This document shows, piece after piece, positions 1-5,723 of a stretch of 6,240 bases of DNA (its first letter is position 1; every line of letters begins with the position of its first letter). The stretch covers positions 1 through 6,240 of the forward strand of contig PUNP01000968.1 in NCBI GenBank assembly GCA_003551785.1, given 5' to 3'. This DNA comes from Candidatus Brocadiaceae bacterium (GTDB lineage Bacteria; Planctomycetota; Brocadiia; SM23-32). The position numbers and the translations under genes were made by a program. The notes beneath the pieces were generated by a model. It was given only the letters and a program-made list of their open reading frames with translations, did no database searches and had not been told where the DNA came from.

Positions 1-258
1 CAATCGCGCGCCGCGTTCATCTTTCATCGGAGGCCCGTATGCCGGCATATCAGTCACAGGCATACCATAACGTTTGTCATCACTGACAATAAATTCATGC
101 AAATGGCAATCTTCCCACCCCGTAACATACTGAAATAGATCATGTAATATATCCAGTGTCGTATCACTGGAAACCTGAACACGCCGCCAAATTTCCGGTT
201 CGATATCGGTAAGAGAAATCTTCAATTGACAAATCGGCCTTCGTCTTTTTTCTGTCAT
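1..258 (-). CDS. pRiA4b ORF-3-like protein, N-terminal part (runs off the window)
   Basis: The visible 86 residues match the start of the plasmid pRiA4b ORF-3-like family, a group of small proteins of unknown biochemical role found on plasmids and in accessory regions. Typical features seen are the first strand (LKISL, residues 12-16), the IEPEIWRRV segment with Trp24, the LHDLFQ helix (38-43), the GW pair (47-48) and HLHEF (52-56). The start is ATG at 258, preceded by a near-perfect AGGAGGT ribosome site (264-270) five bases away, and a good promoter lies at 307-335. The gene is therefore probably expressed on its own. The C-terminal half is outside the window, so it cannot be judged intact. 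Family assignment is confident; function is unknown. Confidence 0.85.
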   Translation of the reverse strand, partial: MTEKRRRPICQLKISLTDIEPEIWRRVQVSSDTTLDILHDLFQYVTGWEDCHLHEFIVSDDKRYGMPVTDMPAYGPPMKDERGARL

Positions 259-306
259 GTTTTACCTCCTAATAACCCTCTTAATTTAAGCATAGCAAGT
301 ATTTCA

Positions 307-335
307 ATTATAACGTACCTTATAATTAAATACAA
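307..335 (-). promoter_or_regulatory. Sigma-70-type promoter for the pRiA4b ORF-3-like gene
   Basis: On the minus strand TTGTAT (330-335) and a perfect TATAAT (307-312) are separated by exactly 17 bases. Transcription would start near 300, giving a leader of about 40 bases that carries the AGGAGGT site. The promoter overlaps the out-of-place last codons of the RND permease fragment, so it probably arrived with, or belongs to, the downstream gene. Confidence 0.65.
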
Positions 336-802
336 CGACAGATATTGCGGACAGTTAAGGGAGTTAGTTCTTTCGCCCGGGCGATCAGTTCCCGGCGGCC
401 TTCATATATCCGTCCGGCAAACTGATCCACATTTTCCTCCCTGAGTCGGGCCAGGATATCGGAGACCGACAGGTTATGTTTGGAAAGGGATTCGGGATCG
501 ATAACGACCCTGATTTCACGCTGCAGGCCGCCCTCAACCTCCGTTCCGGCGACGCCCCTGACGGCCAGAATTTCATCCTGAAGGTAATCTTCAGCCCAGG
601 CCCTCAACTCGACCATATCCATATTGTCCGAGCCGATCGCCAGCCTCAACACGGGCAGCTGGGTGGGATCGGCCTTAAATACATTGGGCGGGTCGATATC
701 ATCCGGCAGGCTGATATACCCATAAACGCCCAGCACGATCATCGCTGTGGCGATGGCTAATGTAGCGACTCGTCTTTTGACGGCATATTCTGTTATTTTC
801 AT
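326..802 (-). pseudogene. RND efflux permease, N-terminal remnant with internal deletion
   Basis: The reading frame starts like a genuine RND (AcrB-type) inner-membrane permease: MKITEYAVKRR followed by the first membrane helix (about residues 12-30) and SLP at 31-33. The next residues, DDIDPPNVFKADPTQLPV, belong well over 80 residues further on in intact pumps, so most of the first porter subdomain is missing in frame. The following part is normal porter-domain sequence (DNMDMVELRAWAEDYL, GVAGTEVEGG, NLSVSDILARLREENVDQFAGRIYEGRREL). Similarity stops at about residue 145 (near 368), and 13 unrelated residues lead to a stop. Intact pumps have about 1,000 residues and 12 helices, so this piece cannot transport. 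No clear ribosome site precedes the ATG at 802. It follows a fusion-protein fragment on the same strand, the usual operon order. Confidence 0.85.
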
Positions 803-959
803 GGTATGATATAATTGATAATTTAGTCTCGACTTGCATTCGGGGGTTAAACATGCCTTTCAGAGGAAATTTGCGCATCAATCCCTGTCCCAGGGTAGAA
901 GGCCATTGGCGTAAGTCCGAATAAAGTTTTAGTTTTAGGCGCTTAGATACCATACATCG
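803..959 (-). other. Unexplained spacer between the two efflux-gene remnants
   Basis: In an intact operon the fusion protein would run almost directly into the permease. Here about 157 bases lie between the fragments and encode neither family. An open frame crosses the stretch on the minus strand (953 down to 699, then overlapping the permease out of frame), but its residues match nothing I recognise. The stretch holds a TCCCAGGG octamer that also occurs in the hairpin at 2683. It could be a repeat copy or residue of an insertion. I see no promoter or RNA gene in it. Confidence 0.4.
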
Positions 960-1238
960 TTAACAAATAATTGATTCATCAAGGCGGGCCTGCGCGTGCT
1001 GCAAGTCGGCTTTCGCCCCTTCGAGCCGTGCTTTTTTTGCAGCGTACTCCTGCCTGGCTTTTTCATAAGCTTCTTCTCCGACAACTTCTTTTTCATAAAG
1101 CCTTTTCTGGCGCAGGTAATTGCTGTGAAGAAGAGATGACTCGGCGTCAAGCTCACTCACCCCCGCCGCCGCCCGTTGAACATCGATACGATACAGATCA
1201 CGCTCAAGCCTGACCAGTTCGCCGGCTGGTAAGTCCAA
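960..1238 (-). pseudogene. HlyD/AcrA-type membrane fusion protein, internal fragment
   Basis: The translation is an almost uninterrupted charged alpha-helical region (GELVRLERDLYRI, then YLRQKRLYEKEVVGEEAYEKARQEYAAKKARLEGAKADLQHAQARLDES). This is typical of the coiled-coil hairpin in the periplasmic adaptor of RND pumps. The signal peptide and first lipoyl half are missing on one side. On the other, the expected continuation into the second lipoyl half is replaced by IIC and a stop. No ATG or ribosome site supports the apparent TTG start at 1238, and the frame is open back to 1302 through the terminator. The fragment lies upstream of the permease remnant on the same strand, matching normal mfp-rnd order. 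It is not expected to function. Confidence 0.75.
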
Positions 1239-1250
1239 TTTAAATTTTAC

Positions 1251-1304
1251 AAGAAAATGAGCCTGTTGCCCAATGAACTGACGACTGTTTAAGTAACAGG
1301 CTCA
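1251..1304 (-). terminator. Rho-independent terminator downstream of the 1350-1835 gene
   Basis: TGAGCCTGTTGC (1258-1269) and GTAACAGGCTCA (1293-1304) form a 12-pair stem with one G-T pair and a loop of 23 bases. Read on the minus strand, the stem is followed at once by TTTTCTT. It lies about 45 bases after the stop of the gene ending at 1350, which fits an intrinsic terminator for it. The loop is long for a terminator, so the assignment is moderate. Confidence 0.6.
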
Positions 1305-1349
1305 AGTTTCTACCGAAATATTCTGATTAAATCACTGCACGACGAAACG

Positions 1350-1835
1350 CTACCGGTTACGCCCCTGTCCGGTGCCGTCGCCACTACCCTGTCCGGGCTG
1401 TGCCTGACCTTCTCTATCACCGCCCCCCTGTCCTCTCCAAAGGGGTGTGCCGTCATCCTCGCGGAATCTGTATTCCCTGCCATCCATCTGCACAGTGCAG
1501 ACAGCCAGATCGATGAAATCGGCGCCACGTTGTGAATAGACATATCCACTGACGGTGACCATCTTTCCTTCCTCAAGTCTTATACCCGTACGCTCTCTGT
1601 GGGTATGATCCCCGAGGTGAAGCTCATAAGCGGCTCCGTTCGCCTGGAGTATCCATTCACCTCTTTCGGCATAGATATCGCCTCTCAGAGTCTGGAACTC
1701 GCCCAACCGGACAAAGTCGCGCCCCTTGAGATCCTGCAGCTCCGTTTTTCCCCGACGATGCAGATAAGCCACTGCGGACAATACAACGACAACGATCAAT
1801 AGAGCGCCCAACATTTTTTTTGTTTTTTCATTCAT
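1350..1835 (-). CDS. Membrane-anchored small envelope protein, unknown function, possible OB-like fold
   Basis: This is a 161-residue protein. I chose the ATG at 1835, not an in-frame start 30 bases upstream, because AAGGAG (1843-1848) sits seven bases before it. Residues 1-7 are basic and 8-24 are strongly hydrophobic (MLGALLIVVVVLSAVAYL) with no lipobox, so it is likely an N-terminal anchor with the rest outside the membrane. Residues about 40-135 look beta-rich: a WILQANGAAYELHLG stretch, then EEGKMVTVSGYVY, then REYRFREDDGTPLW. The spacing suggests a small barrel such as an OB fold, which is inference. Residues 136-161 are low complexity, rich in Gly, Gln, Asp and Arg. There is one cysteine (Cys113) and no cluster or heme motif. 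The gene diverges from the Fe-S pair starting at 2075 and may be functionally linked to it. Confidence 0.8.
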   Translation of the reverse strand: MNEKTKKMLGALLIVVVVLSAVAYLHRRGKTELQDLKGRDFVRLGEFQTLRGDIYAERGEWILQANGAAYELHLGDHTHRERTGIRLEEGKMVTVSGYVYSQRGADFIDLAVCTVQMDGREYRFREDDGTPLWRGQGGGDREGQAQPGQGSGDGTGQGRNR

Positions 1836-2074
1836 GATTTGTCTCCTTAAAAAAGTAATCAACATTTTCCAACGAAAATTTTTTTGCTCGTCAGCAAATC
1901 AGACTGGCCCGGACTAAAACATTAAACGGCCGGGCAACTTAATTCCTGCGCTAATATGCAAATAAACATAGAAAGCAATCTTTGATAAAAGTGTATTAAA
2001 ACCCTATTATGCGCAGGAAATCTGCCCATTAAACGTTTAAGGAATTGAAATAAATTCATGGGAGAATTGAAAGA
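1836..2074. other. Divergent intergenic region between the envelope gene and the ferredoxin gene
   Basis: This 239-base AT-rich stretch separates two genes read outward. It contains the plus-strand promoter (listed separately) and two small inverted repeats: TTTGCT/AGCAAA (1883-1888 and 1893-1898) and GCCCGG/CCGGGC (1907-1912 and 1930-1935). Both would lie in the upstream region or leader of the minus-strand gene. No convincing -35/-10 pair for that gene was found. The repeats are short and could be chance. Confidence 0.5.
1982..2010 (+). promoter_or_regulatory. Sigma-70-type promoter for the Fe-S electron-transfer pair
   Basis: TTGATA (1982-1987) and TATTAT (2005-2010) are separated by exactly 17 bases in an AT-rich stretch. 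Transcription would start near 2017, giving a leader of about 58 bases before the ATG at 2075. I see no second promoter before the polyferredoxin gene, so it probably drives both genes. Confidence 0.6.
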
Positions 2075-2638
2075 ATGACTGATAAAATAACAGAAAAGAT
2101 CGATAGAAGAGAACTTCTCAAGAAAGCTTTCTGGGGCTTTTCTGTGGCGGGACTGGGGGGAATTACCGGCTTTGTGCTCCCCCGATCGTTCAATAACAAG
2201 ACCGTCTGGCAGATCGATCCGTTCAAATGCGTATCCTGCAGCCGGTGCGAGACTGAATGTGTGCTTATGCCATCGGCCGTCCGGTGCGTACATATCCCGA
2301 CAATGTGCGGTTACCGAAAAACGTGTCCAGCCTTTTTTGATTTTGACCCGAATCGGCCGGATACCACATCAAGGGCACAATTATGTCCTCAGCGGGCCAT
2401 CAGAAGAAGGCCCGTCAGTGATTCTTATTACAGCTACACGATCAACATAGACCGTTGCAACGGCTGCGCAAAATGCGTTAAGCGCTGCGCAGCCAACGGG
2501 AACGGGTCACTTTTTTTACAGATTTATCACGACCTGTGTATCAACTGCAATGAATGCGCCATTGCTGCATCCTGCCCGACACAAGCTATCACTAAGGTGC
2601 CTGCAGACAAACCCTATATTTTAAAAAACGAAGCATAA
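2075..2638 (+). CDS. Tat-exported ferredoxin with four predicted [4Fe-4S] clusters
   Basis: The 187-residue product begins with a twin-arginine signal (DRRELLKKAFWGF, Arg11-Arg12, followed by a Gly-rich hydrophobic stretch to about residue 35). It should be exported folded with its clusters in place. It has 16 cysteines, exactly four sets of four. Three sets are recognisable ferredoxin motifs: Cys52/55/58/62, Cys128/131/134/138 and Cys155/158/161/167, the last with a five-residue final gap. The remaining Cys71/78/84/104 would form an unusual fourth site. Four such clusters suit electron relay outside the membrane, like NapG- or MauM-type ferredoxins, although the cysteine layout differs from NapG. 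The ATG at 2075 is preceded by GGGAGA (2060-2065). The next gene on the strand encodes a membrane polyferredoxin, its likely partner. The redox substrate is unknown. Confidence 0.9.
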   Translation: MTDKITEKIDRRELLKKAFWGFSVAGLGGITGFVLPRSFNNKTVWQIDPFKCVSCSRCETECVLMPSAVRCVHIPTMCGYRKTCPAFFDFDPNRPDTTSRAQLCPQRAIRRRPVSDSYYSYTINIDRCNGCAKCVKRCAANGNGSLFLQIYHDLCINCNECAIAASCPTQAITKVPADKPYILKNEA

Positions 2639-2642
2639 TGTG

Positions 2643-2728
2643 CCGTCCTTATAGGACGGGTCTTTGGGGAATTGGACGTTTTCCCAGGGCTTAAACCCTG
2701 GGCTGGTATGTTATGCCTTTTCAAGGCA
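2643..2728. repeat. Three consecutive short hairpins in the gap between the two Fe-S genes
   Basis: Three perfect inverted repeats follow the ferredoxin stop closely: CCGTCCT/AGGACGG (2643-2649 and 2653-2659), CCCAGGG/CCCTGGG (2683-2689 and 2696-2702) and TGCCTT/AAGGCA (2714-2719 and 2723-2728). Loops are 3, 6 and 3 bases. The layout resembles multi-copy palindromic intergenic repeats (REP-like) seen in many bacterial genomes. The third hairpin is followed by a T-rich run (2735-2749) and might weakly terminate or process the transcript. Copy number elsewhere in the genome cannot be seen from this window. Confidence 0.55.
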
Positions 2729-2753
2729 ATAAGGATTTTTATTTTATTTCCGT

Positions 2754-2777
2754 ACATCGACAAAAAAATGTCGATGT
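2754..2777 (+). promoter_or_regulatory. Perfect hairpin just upstream of the polyferredoxin ribosome site
   Basis: ACATCGACA (2754-2762) and TGTCGATGT (2769-2777) form a nine-pair perfect stem with a loop of six A residues. The ribosome-binding TAAGGA (2786-2791) begins eight bases after the stem. It could stabilise the mRNA 5' end after processing, tune translation, or be bound as DNA by a dimeric regulator. No T-run follows, so it is not a terminator for the ferredoxin gene. Confidence 0.5.
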
Positions 2778-2798
2778 GAGTATTTTAAGGACCTAACA

Positions 2799-4130
2799 AT
2801 GTACATAAGAAAATTATTATTAACATTAATTTTCACCATGATATTGGGTTTTCCGGCCATAGCTCAAGATAACTTTCAGCAACCGGAATTGCCTGATTTC
2901 CGCTGCGGTTACGAACCCGCGCCCGCTGAGACCCCGCCGGCTCCGGCTTCGGTCCGCCGTGATTATATGTCGGTGGCATTGCTCGCATCGGCACTTGGAA
3001 TGGGAACGTATCTGGCTTTCAAAAAGCGGAAACGCAAATGGATTTGGGTGTTGATGATATTTTCACTGATTGTTTTTGGATTCATACGCCAGGGGTGTAT
3101 ATGCCCTGTCGGCACCATTCAGAACGTTATGAAGACATCTTTTGACTCATCCTGCGCTCTGCCGGTTGTTGCGATGGCATTATTTCTTCTGCCTCTGGTA
3201 TTGGCACTCTTCTATGGGCGAATTTTTTGCGGCTCGGTCTGTCCGCTTGGCGCGATACAGGACGCAGTGCTTCTCCATCCGATTTCCTTGCCGCAATGGC
3301 TGGAAGTGCCCCTCCGAACTCTGGGCTATCTGTACCTGGCTCTGGCGATCCTGATGGCGGCCGGCGGGGCAGGATTTATTATATGCCGGTATGATCCCTT
3401 TGTCGCCTTTTTCAGGCTCAGCAGCAATCTGAACGCGCTGACACTCGGCGGTGTGTTGTTGATTGCCGGAATTTTTATCGGCAGACCATATTGCCGTTTC
3501 TTATGCCCCTATGGAATCCTTCTGCGTCATTTCTCACGACTTTCCATAAAAAGGGTCAGCATCAGCCCGGACCATTGCATCAGTTGCGGACTATGTAAAA
3601 ACAGTTGCCCTTTCGGCGCGATTCGCCCGCCGAAGGACCGGGCGGACCGCGAGGTAATCGTGATAAGAAAAAAGATCATGGCCGTTTTGATACTGCTCAT
3701 GCCTATGATTGTTGCTGCGGGCGTACTGATCGGTGCGGGCGGCAGCGGCTTCCTCTCGCGAGCACACCCCGATGTCCGGCTGTCCGAGCGGATTAATCTC
3801 GAAGAACAGGGAAAGGTAACCGGAACGACCGACGCCAGCCATGCGTTTTGGGAGAGTGATAAAGCCCCGGAAAAAATCCATGAACATTCCGCCGGCATCC
3901 GGAAATGGTTTCAAAGGGGCGGCCGGTTGCTGGGCGGGTTGATCGGCCTGATCCTCGCCTTGACAATGATGAACCATACCGTTTGTCGCAGCTCCGACAC
4001 TTACCGCGCTGATCCGGGCGATTGCCTTGCTTGCGGGCGGTGTTTTGAATTCTGTCCCAGGGAACGATTAAGACGCCGTCAAATACGGGAGCGAAAACAG
4101 CCGGCTCCCCCATCGGAAAAAACGGGATAG
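2799..4130 (+). CDS. Membrane polyferredoxin of the NosR/NapH/CcoG type
   Basis: This 443-residue inner-membrane protein has a signal peptide (1-22, ending AIA) and about seven helices (near 57-75, 81-97, 120-139, 174-195, 213-228, 292-312 and 376-392). Between helices are the paired cysteine motifs of this family: CICP (100-103), CGSVCP (144-149), ICRYDPF (Cys196) and CRFLCP (232-237). Two ferredoxin motifs follow: Cys260/263/266/270 and Cys409/412/415/419. Basic stretches (KKRKRK at 75-80, SIKR, IRKK, and the Arg-rich tail) place both ferredoxin motifs on the cytoplasmic side. Known relatives pass electrons between cytoplasmic or membrane donors and periplasmic partners. Here the upstream Tat ferredoxin is the obvious partner. 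There is no FMN-binding or copper domain as in full NosR. TAAGGA (2786-2791) is seven bases before the ATG. The final acceptor is unknown. Confidence 0.9.
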   Translation: MYIRKLLLTLIFTMILGFPAIAQDNFQQPELPDFRCGYEPAPAETPPAPASVRRDYMSVALLASALGMGTYLAFKKRKRKWIWVLMIFSLIVFGFIRQGCICPVGTIQNVMKTSFDSSCALPVVAMALFLLPLVLALFYGRIFCGSVCPLGAIQDAVLLHPISLPQWLEVPLRTLGYLYLALAILMAAGGAGFIICRYDPFVAFFRLSSNLNALTLGGVLLIAGIFIGRPYCRFLCPYGILLRHFSRLSIKRVSISPDHCISCGLCKNSCPFGAIRPPKDRADREVIVIRKKIMAVLILLMPMIVAAGVLIGAGGSGFLSRAHPDVRLSERINLEEQGKVTGTTDASHAFWESDKAPEKIHEHSAGIRKWFQRGGRLLGGLIGLILALTMMNHTVCRSSDTYRADPGDCLACGRCFEFCPRERLRRRQIRERKQPAPPSEKTG

Positions 4131-4348
4131 CGCTGCCGGCCGGCTTTCAATGCCCGCGTGCTGATGGCCAGCATAAGCACGGCAGAGAACGAAATGAGCG
4201 CATCAGCCCCCGCTTCCACGGCATAGCCTGCGAATTTCATGAAGTTGCCGTCCGCGCAGAACAGCAATTTCTTCCCCGCATCATGAACGATTTTCCAAAG
4301 TTCTTTGTAACGCGGGATAAACACTTTGAGATAAATTTCCTGATTCAT
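4131..4348 (-). pseudogene. Uroporphyrinogen-decarboxylase-like protein, internal fragment
   Basis: About 50 residues, read from 4348 (YLKVFIPRYKELWKIVHDAG, then FCADGNF and AVEAGADAL), match the middle of the URO-D superfamily, which includes heme-synthesis decarboxylases and corrinoid methyltransferases. The conserved sense is a helix before the G-K-K strand, the DGN turn and the AGADA strand. After about 4195 the residues (FSAVLMLAISTRALKAG) no longer fit. The frame runs on to 4079, overlapping the polyferredoxin gene's 3' end. The roughly 200 residues expected upstream and the C-terminal domain are absent. The ATG has no good ribosome site, and a stop lies four codons upstream. It follows the sulfatase on the same strand by about 30 bases, so it is likely the remnant of a neighbouring gene. 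Confidence 0.65.
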
Positions 4349-4377
4349 CCACTCGAACTTTTACAAACTACCTCAGA

Positions 4378-5691
4378 TTATTCAATTTCCAAAAAATCCT
4401 CCATGGCCGCCAGGTAATAAGGCGGCGGCACGGGGCCAAGCAGAATGGGGTCATCGAGCTTCCGCATATGCGTCAGCAATTCTCTATTGAGCCGATCCTG
4501 GGTTTCCTGATGCGCCGGTTCGTCGGCAAGGTTCTCGGTTTCCGCCGGGTCACTCCGCAAGTCATAAAGTTCAACAAACGGGAGACTGCGATGCGTTCTG
4601 GGCCCACCGGCGCGCACCGGCAAAGCAATGGAACGCCCCGGCAGAAAGTTGCGAATCAGCTTAAAATCCCGGGAGCGTACCGCCCTGGAGCCGCCAAACA
4701 TAGTGAAGCAGTAATGACGTTGCTCAACATTATCCGTACAGCCTTGCAACGCCGACAGAAAACTTTGGCCCTGCATATTCTCGGGCACGGGGATATTCAG
4801 CATTTCCAAAAGGGTTGGCGCCACGTCCACCTGGCTCAGGAGCGAGTCACAAACCCGGCCGCCGACAAGACTGCCTCGCGGCCAGCGCAACAGCAGAGGC
4901 ACCCCGGTGCCTGAATCGTAGAGTGTGGCTTTGGCCCGTGGCATTGGTATCCCGTGATCAGTGGTGAAAACCACCAGGGTGTTTTCCGTCAACCCATGCT
5001 TGTCGAGTGAAGCCAGGATCGATCCGACCGCCTGGTCAAGCGAACGCAGAGAACCCTGCATAAGCTTGAAATCATGGCGCAGTTTCTCATCTGATTGATC
5101 ATACACCGGCGGCATCCAGACTCCGTTGGAATCATACCCTGTATTGTTATCGAAGTCGAACGGTCTATGAGTTTCAAAGAAGCCGATCTGGGCATAGAAG
5201 GGGCGATCTTCTGTCGACACCTGACTGGCGCAGAAATCCTCGAACGAAGCGACTACTTCCCTGGCCGGCTGGTGTTCATAGGGGTCCCGCATAGTATCGG
5301 GAGGCACCGGCGGCAACTGCCCATGCAATTGATCAAACCCCAACTCCGAAGGCGTGATTGATTCATGCTGAAAATAAAACAGATGAGTACGGTAGCCCGC
5401 TTCCCTAAGCAACTGAGAAAGATGTTTCTCTCCGGGATTATAACGCCAGTCACTCGGTGGATGCACCAGCCCCATGACCCCGTTTGACTGAGGATAGCGG
5501 CCGGTCATCATGGCGGCGCGGGAAGGGCTGCATAGCGGAGCGGCACAAAAAACCTGAGCACACCTTACTCCTTCAGCAGCCAGCCGGTCGATGGACGGAG
5601 TATGTACCGTCGGCACTCCGTAACAGCCGAAGTGCCGGCCGGAATCGTGTGAAGTAATGTAAACAATGTTCGTTCCTTCAACTATTGACAT
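4378..5691 (-). CDS. Sulfatase (type I formylglycine family, heparan N-sulfatase-like)
   Basis: This 437-residue protein is complete and of normal family length. The signature CSPSRAAMMTGRYP places the catalytic residue at Cys54, which a maturation enzyme encoded elsewhere must convert to formylglycine. Likely metal or substrate ligands include Asp16 in SHDSGRHFGCYG, His175 in ETHRPF, Asp245-His246 in TTDHG and Lys254. The C-terminal part has the typical LYDLRSDPAETENLAD segment. The overall pattern recalls N-sulfoglucosamine sulfohydrolases, but substrate cannot be fixed from sequence. No signal peptide is visible, so it may act in the cytoplasm on imported sulfated sugars. The ATG at 5691 is well supported by GGAGGA (5699-5704) seven bases away. 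No transporter or other sugar-degrading gene is intact nearby. Confidence 0.93.
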   Translation of the reverse strand: MSIVEGTNIVYITSHDSGRHFGCYGVPTVHTPSIDRLAAEGVRCAQVFCAAPLCSPSRAAMMTGRYPQSNGVMGLVHPPSDWRYNPGEKHLSQLLREAGYRTHLFYFQHESITPSELGFDQLHGQLPPVPPDTMRDPYEHQPAREVVASFEDFCASQVSTEDRPFYAQIGFFETHRPFDFDNNTGYDSNGVWMPPVYDQSDEKLRHDFKLMQGSLRSLDQAVGSILASLDKHGLTENTLVVFTTDHGIPMPRAKATLYDSGTGVPLLLRWPRGSLVGGRVCDSLLSQVDVAPTLLEMLNIPVPENMQGQSFLSALQGCTDNVEQRHYCFTMFGGSRAVRSRDFKLIRNFLPGRSIALPVRAGGPRTHRSLPFVELYDLRSDPAETENLADEPAHQETQDRLNRELLTHMRKLDDPILLGPVPPPYYLAAMEDFLEIE

Positions 5692-5723
5692 AGATCACTC
5701 CTCCCGCCTGGAAAGGCAGCCCT

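Noticed and set aside
699..953. Open frame across the efflux spacer on the minus strand
   Set aside because: It has no recognisable motif, no ribosome site, and its second half overlaps the permease fragment out of frame.
971..1213. Plus-strand open frame over the fusion-protein fragment
   Set aside because: It is the antisense shadow of a coiled-coil coding sequence.
1258..1304. Integron attC site or insertion-sequence end
   Set aside because: No attC core boxes, integrase or flanking target duplication are visible; the T-rich tail fits a terminator better.
2643..2665. Intrinsic terminator directly after the ferredoxin gene
   Set aside because: The hairpin is good, but the following bases (GGTCTTTGGGG) are not a U-tract, and the partner gene downstream has no obvious promoter of its own.
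2643..2777. CRISPR array or tandem repeat
   Set aside because: The hairpins have four different sequences and no regular repeat-spacer pattern.
3591..3977. Long minus-strand open frames within the polyferredoxin gene
   Set aside because: They are antisense to conserved Fe-S and membrane segments and have no family features or ribosome sites.
2799..4130. A full NosR or CcoG protein of nitrous oxide or cytochrome oxidase maturation
   Set aside because: The N-terminal FMN domain of NosR is missing, no nos or cco genes are nearby, and a second ferredoxin motif is present at the C-terminus.
4468..4914. 148-codon open frame on the plus strand inside the sulfatase gene
   Set aside because: It is antisense to a clear, conserved sulfatase and its residues look like a composition artefact.
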